NCBI GenBank assembly: GCA_917880885.1
Contig: OU862919.1
Span: forward strand, 17,750,001 to 17,814,000
Direction: 5' to 3'
From: Limnephilus marmoratus
Lineage: Eukaryota; Arthropoda; Insecta; Trichoptera; Limnephilidae
Length of the DNA stretch: 64,000 nt
In this document: positions 41,661 to 51,878 of the stretch, one piece after another
How the letters are laid out: each line of letters starts with the position of its first letter
How positions within the stretch are numbered: position 1 is the stretch's first letter
Made by a program: the position numbers and the translations under genes
The notes under the pieces: generated by a model
Database searches by the model: none
What the model saw: the letters and a program-made list of their open reading frames with translations, nothing else
Told to the model about the DNA's origin: nothing

Positions 41661-42604
41661 GGTTCGCGGACTGTCAATAACAAATAATTTAGAAAATATG
41701 CGAGACGTCGCTTGTTAAAATGTTGAACTACTAGGCTAGCGTTGTGATTAATCGAAGATTCCAACTCGCGGAACTTTGGAAAAAATTCCAATATTTGAAT
41801 ATCTTTTCAAATTGGCCACATTTTGGCCAGCGGACACTTGGACGTGTTTGCAAATTGACCAAAATGTGGTCAAAAGTGCTCCAGTTAATGATTAACTTTA
41901 GTTAATGACTAAACATTAGTGTTTTTCGTTTTCTTTATCTCGAATGCCTCTAAATTGTCCAATTTCCAACGAGTCCAAGTCCAATTAATGCCTATATTGT
42001 TATTAAAACTGTGATCTGTTTTTATGAGGCGGTTGGAAAATTCCGAGAAGCCATTATTATTTAGACATCTTCAGACACGTATATCAACATTATCCGACGT
42101 TTTGCCCACATAAAACAAAGGGCAATAACGGCATTGAAGAGAGTAAATAAACGTAAAAAAATTAATTGTGTTAGATTTTAAAAGTTTAGTGCTAAAACTT
42201 TAAGAAAAACAGTGGAAGGTGCCAGGGTTAGTAAGTTAGTTATTTACGGTGCTGATGAAGAAAGTATCAGGGGTCAGAAGAGGTCGACGAGGTCAGTGGA
42301 AAAGGTGTTTAATGTCCGCAATTTAATGCTCTTCTTTCAAGCTTTGCGAAGAAGATTCTTGGCAAGAAACATTTATTGAATAAGAAGATAAATCGACGCT
42401 GTAAATCTTCAACACACAATAACTTATAAATGATGTTAGATTCTAATAGTTTATTGATGAAAACTTTTTGAAAAAGGTGAAGGTAGCTAGTAATTTACGG
42501 TGCCGATGAGGAAATTATCATGGGATTTGATTCCTATAACAGTGTTTAAAAATACTTAGGTTCATAAATTATTTGGCAACATTTTGTGACGTTGATGGTT
42601 ATGT
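41661..42604. other. Mostly unrecognised; one imperfect hairpin
   Basis: 41811-41877 contains an imperfect inverted repeat (TTGGCCACATTTTGGCCA and inverse TTGACCACATTTTGGTCAA) with a 24-nt loop. Near-direct text recurs at 42170-42260 and 42420-42510 (AGTTT.GTGCTAAAACTTTAAG... GTGCTGATGAAGAAA / GTGCCGATGAGGAAA), suggesting a local duplication. No gene supported. Confidence 0.4.
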
Positions 42605-42945
42605 TTTTTCTTAAAACAGAGACGGTTTACGGATAGTTATCGCGAGCACTCATGCCATGGTCACATTGTGCTAACTCCCATTTCACTTCATATCAACAAT
42701 AATCTGGTATCTTTGATAAAGTTAACCTGGATTATCATTAGATATTTGGCTATGTTTCCAGGTTCAACAATGTGTCTTCCCAGGTATCTGAGCCTTTTGT
42801 CCATCAGGGCGTCCATTGGAGTCCATCCTCTTTATATTTCCTGCGTCTGTTGATTATCTCCACTTCCAATAGCTGCATGTATATCATGAGGTTGCAGTGC
42901 CCCATTAGTAGTCCTACCAGTTCTCTCAGCATTGCCTGTTTCATC
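42605..42945 (-). mobile_element. LINE-E 3' fragment, diverged copy 3
   Basis: The minus strand follows the 54640-54960 copy: CAGAGACGGTTTACGG (inverse 3'UTR), CCCAGGTATCTGAGCC, CAATAGCTGCATGT and CTACCAGTTCTCTCAGC. Strongly decayed; no frame survives. Confidence 0.6.
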
Positions 42946-43262
42946 TAGGGGTGGTTATGTTTAGTCATAATAAAGAATAACACAAATGCCAAGTGAGTCC
43001 TTGTGTTTCGTGATCCAAATAAAGACCCAATTGGGGCCTATACGTCTATACAAAACTGTGCTTCAGCATGATTACGAAATTCAAATGGTATGATGTGATA
43101 TTCGATTTCAAGTTAGTGTAAGAGACAGACCGCGAGCTAAATAGTCTGGAACCAAAAGGTATTAATTTTTCGAAGAAAACTTCTTCGGAAAGGTTTTCAC
43201 TTTGTGATGGCATTATTTATTTTAATGAAAAGACAAATAACTTTGTTTACATCACTTTTATT
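42946..43262. other. Nothing clearly recognised
   Basis: May include the outer end of the Penelope-like element (TTTTGTTTTCCTTTTCA-type AT-rich text), but no boundary could be set. Confidence 0.3.
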
Positions 43263-43312
43263 TGTACACAATCTACATGTTTCGTGAACGATGTTCACAT
43301 CATCAGGATCAA
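43263..43312 (-). ncRNA. Hammerhead ribozyme, Penelope type
   Basis: On the minus strand: CTGATGA (43306-43300), T, stem II GTGAAC-ATC-GTTCAC, GAAAC, then a 3-bp stem III (ACA/TGT around a 9-nt loop) and TGTA as candidate cleavage triplet region. Stem I pairs ATTTG (upstream) with CAAAT (downstream) imperfectly. The catalytic core matches the hammerhead consensus exactly. Very short stem III is usual for Penelope-like hammerheads, which may act as dimers. Confidence 0.7.
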
Positions 43313-43343
43313 ATGCATACTAAACTTAACAATTAAACATAGA

Positions 43344-44330
43344 TCACATATGGGACGAAGGGGTAGGAGGAAGGGGAAGGGGTAAGATTGAGGGGACTTT
43401 GTTAAAATTGGGGATTTCAAAGTCATTAGCAGGGAAAGGCCGGTTAAGTGGGAAAAGGTTCAAAAGAGGGTTTATAAAAATTTGTTGCTTATTAATTATG
43501 TCTGCTTTATTATTTACATTTTTCCTAATTTCTAAAATCTCCAAATTATTTATCTGTGATGCCTTATAACCCGTATGTAATATTTTAAGTCCATGGTTTT
43601 TGTAAAAATTATGATATTTTTTTATTAAATGATCTGCGAACTCAGATTCGCTATTGCCATCTAATGCCCTCAGATGTTCTTTAACACTTACTTCAAAGTT
43701 TCTATTTGTTCTACCTATATAAAAGTAATTACAGTCTTTACAATTTAGTTTATAAACGCCCGATTTTTTTGATTTAATGTCACTATCTCTGTTGTTAAGG
43801 ATGAACTTTTTAAATTTATTATTGGTATAAAATGCTGGTTGTATAGTACCGGGAATATTTTAACTAATTATTTTTGACATATTATTATAAACAAATAGAA
43901 TTCTACGCCATTGATTATTTATTTGTTTAGAAAAAGGGTAAATATATAGTTTTAAGAATTTCTGTTTATTCTTTTTTTTATTAGTTGATCTATTAATTTA
44001 GCAGAATAACCATTATTAACTGCTATTTGTTTAATAATATTTAATTCCGAAGTGTAATTCGGAACAGACAAAGGAATTGAAATTAATCTATTAATTTTAG
44101 AGTGAAAAGCCGCAAGTTTTTGTGAATAAGGATGATTTGATGAATTATCTATAACAATATCGGTGTACGTATCTTTACGGAAAATATTGAAATCTATTTT
44201 ATTACCTATTAATGTTAAATTTAAATCTAAGAAATTTAAACTCTTCTCTTTACCTATTTCTAATGTGAATTGAATGTTTTTTATGAAATTTTAGCAACTG
44301 AACATGTTCTTGAATTTTTTAAATAAATAT
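43344..44330 (-). pseudogene. Penelope-like RT tail plus GIY-YIG endonuclease
   Basis: The RT part reads IGKEKSLNFLDLNLTLIGNK, FNIFRKDTYTDIVIDNSSNH and HPYSQKLAAFHSKINRLISI, the conserved block after the Penelope RT palm. Then stops at about 43970 and 43860 break the frame. The endonuclease part reads CKDCNYFYIGRTNRNFEVSV (the YIG-Arg face), KEHLRALDGNSESEFADHL (conserved His and Glu region) and LEILEIRKNVNNKADIINKQ, where the conserved Glu and Asn lie. It ends at 43344 with a proline-rich tail. A zinc-like CxxC (CKDC) precedes YIG. Confidence 0.8.
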
Positions 44331-44401
44331 GACATTTAAAAAACCTGTTGATTGGTTTTTTTCTGAACATTTGAAAAGATAGATGAAAAAGATCGGTGAC
44401 C

Positions 44402-44822
44402 TGACAGTTGATCCCTCGACAATTGATCCCCCGAAATGATATTTACCATAAAATTATAATTTTTTGTGCATTATTTACCAATTTCGAAAATAAAAGATAT
44501 TCAGTTCGACTTCAAAAATATTCTTAATAATAATTGTGTATGACTATCAAATGAATTTACCCACAGTAATCGATTTAAGTAAGTCGGTTTTGGTACTTAT
44601 GCGCTGGTACATACAGTAAATAGAGAAGCAGATTTTTCCTTGATGCATTTTAATGAAAATAAGTTGTATTCTTTTGTTACTCGGCGGTACATCCTAAGCA
44701 CATTCCTAAGGGGTAACTTAGTTTTATTTTGTATAATTAGGTAAAACTTATTTTCCCTAAAGCGACTGCACATTGTATATAAGTACGCCGGGGGACCAGT
44801 GTTGTCGGCGGGTCAATTGTCA
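44402..44822. mobile_element. Non-autonomous TIR element T1, copy 2
   Basis: Starts TGACAGTTGATCCCTCGAC and ends inverse TGACAATTGACCCGCC. A near-duplicate of the left terminus (CAATTGATCCCCCGAAATG) follows at 44420. Internal blocks as in 32279-32623, including ACTCGGCGGTAC and GTATATAAGTACGCCGGGGGA. Confidence 0.65.
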
Positions 44823-45407
44823 TGGAACAAAAAGGTCTACTAAAATTAAATCCAAGATGTCTGTCTACTATTCACAAAATTTCGTCAAAAAATTAAAAGT
44901 AATTACAGGTTCTATTTTTCATGGTTCAATAATTCATGATCAATAATAATAATTTGAATGTTTCGAACGATCCAATTGCCTTAATTTGGGTTAGGTGAAA
45001 CTTTTAAAATCTTCAGAAAACTCCCAAAGTTGCCGACCGTTATTTAACCATTCTAAATTCAATTTCCTATAGTCTTCCCGAGAAAATGGGCACGTGAACG
45101 TAGACACAAACGACGTCATCGTAGGACTTGAACCGTTGTGTCAGCATCGTTCACGGAAGAAACTTACGGAACTTATTAAATACGTAGTAAAAGCCAGCCA
45201 ACCATGAAACAATGAAGCTATTGAAAGGACTCTTCGTTGAAGAAGCTGGTCGCGTTTCATAATTAAAATTATAATTAATTTATTGTACTACAATAAAGCC
45301 TGTACGTCACTTCTCCTTGGTGGTACTCAGTTTCTTATCCGTGAACGTCACACTGATATACACTGAGTAACAGGTATCATTCGATTCAAAGGCCTACAAT
45401 TATTAGG
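44823..45407. other. Nothing recognised with confidence
   Basis: TACAATAAAGCCTGTACG (about 45289) followed by TCAGTTTCTTATCCGTGAACG could be the end of a solo LTR, but no TG...CA pair with a duplication was found. Confidence 0.3.
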
Positions 45408-45605
45408 TTCCATGCCAACTCAGAATGAAACCAACTCAGAAGCACCTCAGAAAGGTCCTTAAAAGCTATGAAAAAATAATTTTAAAATAGCCGGTAACCC
45501 TAACCTAACTTAACCTACTTAACCATTTTTTTTTATATTTGACCATCACCCTTAATGACTTTTCTGAGATTCTGAGTTGGTTTCATTCTGAGTTGGCCGG
45601 TTACT
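45408..45605. mobile_element. Palindromic MITE with about 65-bp arms
   Basis: Left arm GCCAACTCAGAATGAAACCA at 45412; right arm is its inverse, ending TCTGAGTTGGCCGGTTACT at 45605. Similarity continues inward through CTCAGAAAGGTCCTTAA against CTCAGAAAAGTCATTAA. A single arm occurs at 5182-5258. Confidence 0.65.
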
Positions 45606-46869
45606 AATTATTAATACTGATTTTTTCAATTAAATTGTTTATTTATTTATATTATTACGGCTTTTTTGTTTGTTTTGTGGAAGAGTAATCAGTAATCACG
45701 AAGTAAAATATGCTATTTGAATTATTATACAGAATCATATTTTGTGCTAATATTAATTATTATTATTGAGGTATGCTATTATAGTCTTCTCCTAACTATA
45801 TTCAGTGCAATTGAACGCATGTTCTACTTCCGAGAAAGTATTGTTAACTACGTGGGTGGTTTGGTATATTTATGCTAACTACATAATCTGGAAACAGAGG
45901 AGCGTCTAAATGACTCAGTCCTGATATTTTTGTTGTAATTAAAAAGAATTTTAGATCGAGTGGTTCTTGGTATACGGAAGGTATTTACGAGTAGTAATAA
46001 ATCGGGGCTCTCTGTAGTACCATCAGCAATTATCCATTTGTAACAATCGATTCAATATATTTATATTTCGTAAAATGCACACAAAAATTCTGTGTTCGCC
46101 TCAGGATGGCATCTGAAATCTTTGTTCATTTTCGTGTATTTTTCTGTTTCATTTTTTGTAAATTATCATTTTTTATTTAATCCAATGACTACTCACGTCA
46201 TTATAAAACACGTTAGATAAACCTGTCATCATTAATTGGGGGGGGGGGGTTAAAATAACTCACACGATTTATCCCAAGTTACCTTCATTATTAATAAGTA
46301 TTTTACCTAAGGATTTTACCTTCATTATTAATAAGTCATTTCGAACGTCAATCGAATAAAAAAATAGGGTGGGGGTATTTGTATTATAATGAATAATAAT
46401 AACATACTTGCAGAACTTATAATATTATTGAAATAATAATTACTCAAAGACATGAGAAACGGTACTTTAAATAAAATAATATAATTATAGGTCTGCGAAT
46501 TCAATAATGGTCTGCGATCACAATAACAAAAAAATGCTTCTTATCAATTCATTTCCCTAATTTATTAGTTTCCTGGTTATCTATCGGGAAAAAAATATTT
46601 TTGGCAAGGTTCGTGAATACATTATAATATTTTTAAATTATATATATTTTTTAAAAGCTTTAAAACTTATCGTGTTTAAGGGAGATATACATGTAAGAAA
46701 TCGGTTGAAATTCGGGTTGCGGGCCCTTAACGTGGGAAAATTTCCCCTGAAATTCCCTATTTGTTATATTTATTGGTATATAACATACATATATGGATCA
46801 ATAAAAAAAATATGACAAATATTTGTATATTTAAATATTTAATATCTTCAAGAATAACATATATTTTTT
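45606..46869. other. AT-rich; local duplication only
   Basis: A G-run of 12 lies at 46238-46249. Segments 46640-46735 and 46857-46945 are diverged direct repeats sharing GCTTTAAAACTTA.CG, AATCGGT..AAAT.CGGG and TGCGGGCCCTTAA. The second overlaps the LINE-F 3' region, so the repeat may be part of that LINE's 3'UTR. No gene supported. Confidence 0.4.
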
Positions 46870-46877
46870 GAAGAGCT

Positions 46878-47645
46878 TTAAAACTTACCGTTTTTAAGGG
46901 AAATATTAATAAATCGGTACAAATCCGGGATGCGGGCCCTTAAGTATTTTCGTAGAAAGTTGTTTATTATTTTATGTATAAATATCATCGTGTTCAAGGT
47001 CAGCATCCTTTTCACTGTTAGCCTGTTTTTTTTTTTTTTTTTACAGTGTATACCGCACAAGAATCTCAACTGCTCCCGTCTGGAGCCAGTGAGACTATGG
47101 CATCCCCAATTGGGTTATGTTGTGAGGCTGAAGGTAGTGGGGAGGGGAAGGAGGTGGGGAAGAGGAAGGTTGGGTTAGTAAGTACCTGGCTATTCAGATC
47201 TGGTCACTAAACACGGCTTAAGCCATTTTCAAGCAACGTTTCAATTCTGAATGGTGGTCTTACACCAGGGCGATACTAATAGTATCTTCCACTCTGGAAC
47301 ATGCCGCAAATATACTATATATTATTTTAAATGAATTAATTGTGAAATAACACAAATTATTCAAATAAAATTTATTTGCGCATGCCGGGTTCGAACCCGC
47401 GACCTCCGGAATGTGAGTCAAGAGTCTTAGCCACTGGACTACGGAGGTCGTTTAGTTCTTTTAAAGTTTTATTTATTTTTGCATACCTATTCCGCCTAAG
47501 TATTATTCTTATTGCCATATTTTGGAGAATTTGCAACATATTTTGATCTCTGTCATCACACAGAAAAATAATCGTTGAACAGTAATTAAAAAATGAAATT
47601 GTATGTGGTGATTCTAGTATTCTGGAATTTTTTTGACGAATTCTT
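46878..47645 (-). pseudogene. LINE-F RT C-terminal remnant
   Basis: Before the SINE: SPHTISFFNYCSTIIFLCDD, RDQNMLQILQNMAIRIILRR and NRYAKINKTLKELND (47640-47450). After it: RLTVKRMLTLNTMIFIHKII and NNFLRKYLRARIPDLYRF (47010-46900). This is the usual order of L2/CR1-side LINE thumbs: HFDYCS..., LQxLQNxAxRIIL, then SVxQRxxxNTxIFIxKIxNN. Frame is open on both sides, so the element was moderately intact when the SINE arrived. Confidence 0.7.
47021..47449 (-). mobile_element. tRNA-headed SINE, copy 2
   Basis: On the minus strand the head begins at 47449: GACCTCCGTAGTCCAGTGGC (A box AGTCCAGTGGC), and GGTTCGAACCC (B box, about 47389-47399). The acceptor ends do not pair, so it is tRNA-derived rather than a tRNA. 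The body is shared with 4206-4606 (GTAAGACCACCATTCAG, TGGCTCCAGACGGGAGCAG). It ends with about 17 A (T-run 47024-47040). No clear duplication. Confidence 0.75.
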
Positions 47646-47654
47646 CCCAAAAAG

Positions 47655-47935
47655 GAGATTTTCTTACAAATTTTCTTATGTGTATATAAAACATAAACGA
47701 CGTTATTCTTCCCATTTTTTGTGTTTATAAAACATCAACGACGTAATTCTTCCCAATTTTCTTTTGTGTATTCAAAACACTAAATAAGTAATTCTCTTAA
47801 TTTTCTTTTGTGTTTATAAAATAGCAAATACGTTATTCTTCCCAACCAATTTTCTTTAGTGTATATAAAACATCAACTACGTAATTCTTCCCAATTTTCT
47901 TTTGTGTAGGTAAAACATCAACTACATACCACTTT
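47655..47935. repeat. Irregular minisatellite, 41-49 bp units
   Basis: Five to six units containing ATTCTTCCCAATTTTCTTTT, GTGTATATAAAACATCAAC and ACGTAA. Boundaries of the CGT(T/A)ATTCTT word fall at 47701, 47742, 47788, 47831 and 47880. Low-complexity, non-coding. Confidence 0.65.
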
Positions 47936-47989
47936 CTCAGAGTTGTAGGTACATGTATTTCAAATGAACAATTGAATTTTTTTTCAATT

Positions 47990-48310
47990 CTTAATGTGCC
48001 ATTTTTAATTTGTCGCCAAAACGACATATTCGTTTTTTGTTTGCGAATTTTACTTTGTTACACACCGGCCAACATCACTGACAGCTGTCTTACCAGCCTG
48101 TACCATTTTCTACGTCATAATGACCTTGTAGCCAATTGGAACCGTTTCGGGTTGCACGGTTTTAGATTGTATTTAAAATCAATAATAATGTATATTTTTA
48201 TTTAAAATTATATTTTTTAGTACGCTGATCAGAATCAAAAAAATAAAATTTTAATCTTCCACACATTTTTCACAGTTTATGAAAATACACCATTAAAATA
48301 ATTGGAAGGC
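47990..48310 (+). repeat. Unclassified interspersed repeat U1, copy 2
   Basis: Partner of 2945-3190 with shared CGCCAAAACGACAT and CTACGTCATAATGACC blocks. Extends slightly further at its 3' side (CATTTTTCACAGTTTATGAA). Confidence 0.5.
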
Positions 48311-48431
48311 ACATTTCAACCAATAATTAAAACGTAGAGGGGTTTTCCTTCTGGAACATTCACATGACAAATTTTTTGAATTAAAAATTGATTATCTAAA
48401 TTTTTCCGGTTTCTATATGTTGATTATTATA

Positions 48432-48899
48432 TAGGGACGTACTTGACTTACTACCAATGAATCCTGATTATTTGTAGTAAAAAATGAAAAGTGTTAAAAA
48501 CTGCTGAAAACCAGCTGCTTTCTGGGAGAAATCCTGAATATATAGCTGAGCAGTGACCTTTTTGTCAATAGAATCAATAATAATTAAACAAAATGTAAAA
48601 CATTTTAAAAATCTTTTTATGAAATGTTTAAAAAAAAACAAAAATTAAATTTTGGTCTCCGATGACATTCTTGTTTTTATTTTCCTAAAACATCACTAAG
48701 TAATTAACATTATTCGCGGGGTGAGGGGTTGTGTGGTTACTCGGCTGAGTGACTCGTGACGACACGTGGAAGATTCTTTTTTAATTCAAAGAAAAAAAAG
48801 ACAAAAAAAATCACCGGAGACCAAAATTTCATTTACCTTTTTTACTCCAAATAATGTCAGGGATCAGTGGTTAAAGTAAGTCAAAAATACGTCCCTGTA
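48432..48899. mobile_element. TIR element T3 (468 bp)
   Basis: Termini TAGGGACGTACTTGACTTAC and inverse TACAGGGACGTATTTTTGAC, with a TA-rich flank. A second, inner pair of inverted repeats (ATTTTGGTCTCCGATGA near 48652 and its inverse near 48817) brackets a 140-bp core. Termini and TA flank suggest a Tc1/mariner-mobilised MITE. No frame. Confidence 0.6.
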
Positions 48900-49274
48900 T
48901 GCAAATTAATGTATCCATGAACCGTTCAACGTGGGAAAGGTGGAGAGGGTTTCACGCGGCCGTAGATTGAAAATAGCTGCTCAAAAAAAATTATTAAGTA
49001 ATATGTCGTTAGTTTTCTTGAAACTTTTATGAGAACTAATTGCCTCTTAATCGACCTTGTTCGTAATAATAGTGTAACCAACGCCATACTTATTCTGACA
49101 AAACGAGTTTTAATGGCCACATAATTGTAACTTTTCTGTTATGTATGTGTATCCTAACACCCAACATTACATTTTTGGGATGATGTTAGATGTGGAGGAT
49201 TGTCAAAAAAGGATGAAGTTGAAGGTTACAAAATGTTGTTATTTCGGTTTAGCTATTAAACATAAATAAAAACC
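48900..49274. other. Nothing recognised
   Basis: No supported feature. Confidence 0.4.
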
Positions 49275-49580
49275 CTTTAAAACAACTTTTCGACTTCTTC
49301 TTCTCAAATTGGTTCCTCATTGCTGAGGATCGTGACCCCTACTCCAATTTCCATGGTGGACAAGGCTCCTCCACTCCTCGCGGTCCTGCGCTGAATGTAG
49401 AGCTGCGACCAAAGATATTCAAATACAGATTCAATATCTTTGGCTGCGACGTACCAGACGCCAGTGATACTTGGTCACTCCAGCGCATTGGTGGCCTTCT
49501 GCTTCTTCTGACTTTGCCAGTCACTATGAGTTTCTCCAAGTTGAAGTCCTCAGCTTGGCGAGCAACGCGTCCAAAGTATC
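49275..49580 (-). pseudogene. RTE-like LINE C-terminal fragment (LINE-G)
   Basis: The minus strand reads FGRVARQAEDFNLEKLIVTG, KVRRSRRPPMRWSDQV and, in a shifted frame, AALHSAQDREEWRSLVHHGN. This RxPxRWxDQ...AxDRxxWRxLV pattern is the C-terminus of RTE-type and related LINEs. Frameshift between the blocks. The short AGAAGAAG tail lies towards 49290. Confidence 0.65.
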
Positions 49581-49746
49581 TTAATTAATTGAAAAAGAAA
49601 TTACTAATAAATCTAAACGAAACATGAGACAGAACAAGACACAGAAAAAAAGGCAACTCAGGGTCAGAGGGTCTTAAATTACTCGCCCATTGGGACCTAT
49701 ATCTTTATATGGGTCTCTATATACCTAATTTTAGATTTATTAATAA
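49581..49746. other. Nothing recognised
   Basis: Short spacer before the mariner-type element. Confidence 0.35.
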
Positions 49747-51076
49747 TACAGGTGGACCATAACTGTGTTCGCGGTTTGTTTCGTTATTTTTTCAACAATG
49801 CGTGGAGCGAGCGCGGTTAGACGCGTTATTTCGTGGAAATTTTAGTCGCCATGGAGCTGTTCACGGGAGAGCAGCGCGCATTTTGTGTTCGTGCATATTA
49901 CATAAACAATTATTCCGTGACGATTTCGAGACGAATGTACCGTGCTCATTTCGGTTTACGAGACATTAATCAAGCACCAAGCACAAAATGTATTCGGAAA
50001 TGAATCAACATGTTTGAGACAACCGGCTCAACAGTAAAAACAATTAATGAAGGCCGCTCGAAGTCAGCGAGGATACCAGAAGTTAATCAGCGTGTTAGTG
50101 AATCAGTGAGGGAAAATCCACAACAAACTACTGGCAAGAGAAGCCAAGCCTTATCCATCAAGCATACCACTTTACAAAGAATTTTACGCCACGATTTAAA
50201 TCTAAAAGCTTATAAAATTCAGCTGACGCAAGAGTTGAAGCCGAATGATACCGATCTTCGACTTAATTTTGCCAATGTGATGCTGGAACGTTTTGACAAT
50301 TTTTTCAACATAATGTTCAGCGATGAGGCCAATTTCCATATCAATGGCCATGTTAATAAACAAAATTGCCGGTATTGGTCTGAGAATAGAAGAAGAAGAC
50401 CCCCGACAGAAGCATCAACGTCCCTTGCATAGCCCGAAGGTCGTTGTGTGGGCTGCAATATCAGCAAGGGGTATCATTGGCCAATATTTCTTTGAAAACT
50501 AAAGGAGAGTTGCTATGTCTGTGAAATCTAAGAATTATTGTCAGATACTTCAGGAGTTCTTGGTCCCAGCTCTTCAAGATTTTCAAGGCCACAATTCCAG
50601 GAGCTGGTTTCAGCAAGACGGCGCCACCTGTAACACTGCTAAACTGTCCATGGACCGTTTGAAGAAGATGTTCCCGGAAAACTCATTTCACGAGGAGGAG
50701 ACATTGAGTGGCCCCCACGGAGCCCAGATCTCAGCCCGTGTGATTTTTTTTTTGTGGGAATACTTAAAATCAAGAGTCTATGAAGACAATCCGACAATCC
50801 CGAACAATAAATCAGTTAAAACAAAACATTGTACGGGAAATTAACGCCATCCCGCGGGCAACTTGTCAACGTGTTTTTTGAGAATTTTCGAATCCGCCTT
50901 AGACAATGTTAACAGGCTGGTGGAGCTCACTTGAACAATATAATTTTTAAAACATAATGTCTTTAAAATTTCCATTTATTTTAGTTTTTGAAAATATTAT
51001 TAAAACATGTCTAAGTTCTACCATTATTTATTTATTGTTAATTGAAACTAGGTATACAGTTAAGAGCCACCCTGTA
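49747..51076 (+). mobile_element. Mariner-type element, full length
   Basis: TA dinucleotides at 49747-49748 and 51075-51076 flank termini CAGGTGGACCATAACTG and inverse CAGGGTGGCTCTTAACTG. The 1.33-kb length and DDE-type transposase text fit a Tc1/mariner-superfamily element. A deleted relative lies at 31082-31885. Confidence 0.75.
49851..50870 (+). pseudogene. Mariner-type DDE/D transposase, broken
   Basis: Starts MELFTGEQRAFCVRAYYINN (N-terminal HTH). A TGA replaces a Trp codon near 50005, and the frame continues as FETTGSTVKTINEGRSKSAR and LQRILRHDLNLKAYKIQL. First catalytic Asp in IMFSDEANFHINGHV, second in SWFQQDGATCNTAK, third acidic block in PRSPDLSPCDFFLWEYLKSR, the latter after a frameshift. 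So all catalytic blocks remain but at least three breaks inactivate it. Confidence 0.75.
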
Positions 51077-51184
51077 TCATCTTCTTCAATGATATATTTT
51101 ATTTATTTATTAAAGACTAGTTTTGCATCCACCACGGAGGTTGTCATACATACTAAATTTAAAATTAGTAGTTCTGTTTGTGGA

Positions 51185-51720
51185 TTGTAGACGTAGACCT
51201 CGCATGCTTGGTGTAACTCTAAGTGACCAGCTCAGGTACGGGGGCTCCATCGGAACCAGAGTTAAGTTAGCCTCTCAGAAACTGGGCGTACTGTACAGGG
51301 CCCGCAGATACTTTAATAGTACACAACTGCTAACCCTGTACAAATTGCAAGTGCGCCCCACGGTTGAATTTGGCAGCCACCTCTGGTCTGGAGCTCCAAA
51401 ATACCTAAAAAACCCTTGACTCTGTGCAGAAACGGGCGGTCCGTTTGATAGATTCTCCCATCTTAACAGACGGACTGCAATCTTTAGAGCACAGGCGTCA
51501 GGTGGGAATGCTGTCCTTGTTCTACCGGTATTACAATGGAAGATGCTCCGAGGAACTAGCGTCATTGATCCCCTCGGCACCGGTGCATAGTCGGGAAACA
51601 CGCCAAACACGCGCCCAACATTTGTACACGGTTGACATTAGTCACATGAGAACGGATCTTTCTATGACTCGTTCTTGAGTTCAACGGCTCGGCTGTGGAA
51701 CGATTTGCCGGCCTCTGTGT
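51185..51720 (+). pseudogene. LINE-A RT C-terminal remnant
   Basis: 51123-51419 gives MLGVTLSDQLRYGGSI, LTLYKLQVRPTVEFGSHLWS and GAPKYLKN. After a frameshift come VQKRAVRLIDSPILTDG, RRQVGMLSLFYRYYNGRCSE and ELASLIPSAPVHSRETRQTR. These are the thumb and tail of an APE-type LINE RT; the terminal STARLWNDLPASVFPPSYN block is frameshifted here but intact at 18840 and 63220. Confidence 0.75.
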
Positions 51721-51878
51721 TTCCTCCCTCCTACAACATGGGTCTCTTCAAGACCCGTGTTCACTCCTTCCTTTCCTCAAAAAGACCCTCCACACAGCAT
51801 CTTCAAAGATGACATAGGCCCTGAGGGAAGTTATTTTCCTCAGGGCCTCCTGTGTGGAGTTAATGTAAAAAAAAAAAT
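51185..51878 (+). mobile_element. LINE-A, 5'-truncated, best copy
   Basis: Coding 51185-51678, then 3'UTR with paired inverted repeats CTCCACACAG (51788-51797)/CTGTGTGGAG (51850-51859) and GGCCCTGAGG (51817-51826)/CCTCAGGGCC (51838-51847), then TTAATGT and poly(A) (51867-51877). This 3' structure recurs in at least six copies in the window. Confidence 0.75.

Larger units (their letters stand above)
43263..44340 (-). mobile_element. Penelope-like element, 5'-truncated
   Basis: The minus strand holds a Penelope-type RT C-terminus (44330-43960), a GIY-YIG endonuclease (about 43760-43480) and, downstream of the coding region, a hammerhead ribozyme core (43306-43263). This combination is diagnostic of Penelope-like elements. 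The RT catalytic core is absent because of 5' truncation near 44340. A hammerhead after the ORF suggests a downstream terminal repeat. Confidence 0.8.
46870..47645 (-). mobile_element. LINE-F, 5'-truncated, split by a SINE
   Basis: Coding text on both sides of the SINE at 47021-47449 joins into one LINE C-terminus (see the pseudogene entry). The element continues 3' into AT-rich sequence without a defined end. Confidence 0.6.

Noticed and set aside
44823..45407. Solo LTR
   Set aside because: An AATAAA-like signal is present but no paired TG/CA ends or target duplication was found.
47380..47450. Functional tRNA gene on the minus strand
   Set aside because: A and B boxes are present but the acceptor ends do not pair and the T stem is mismatched; it is the head of a SINE.
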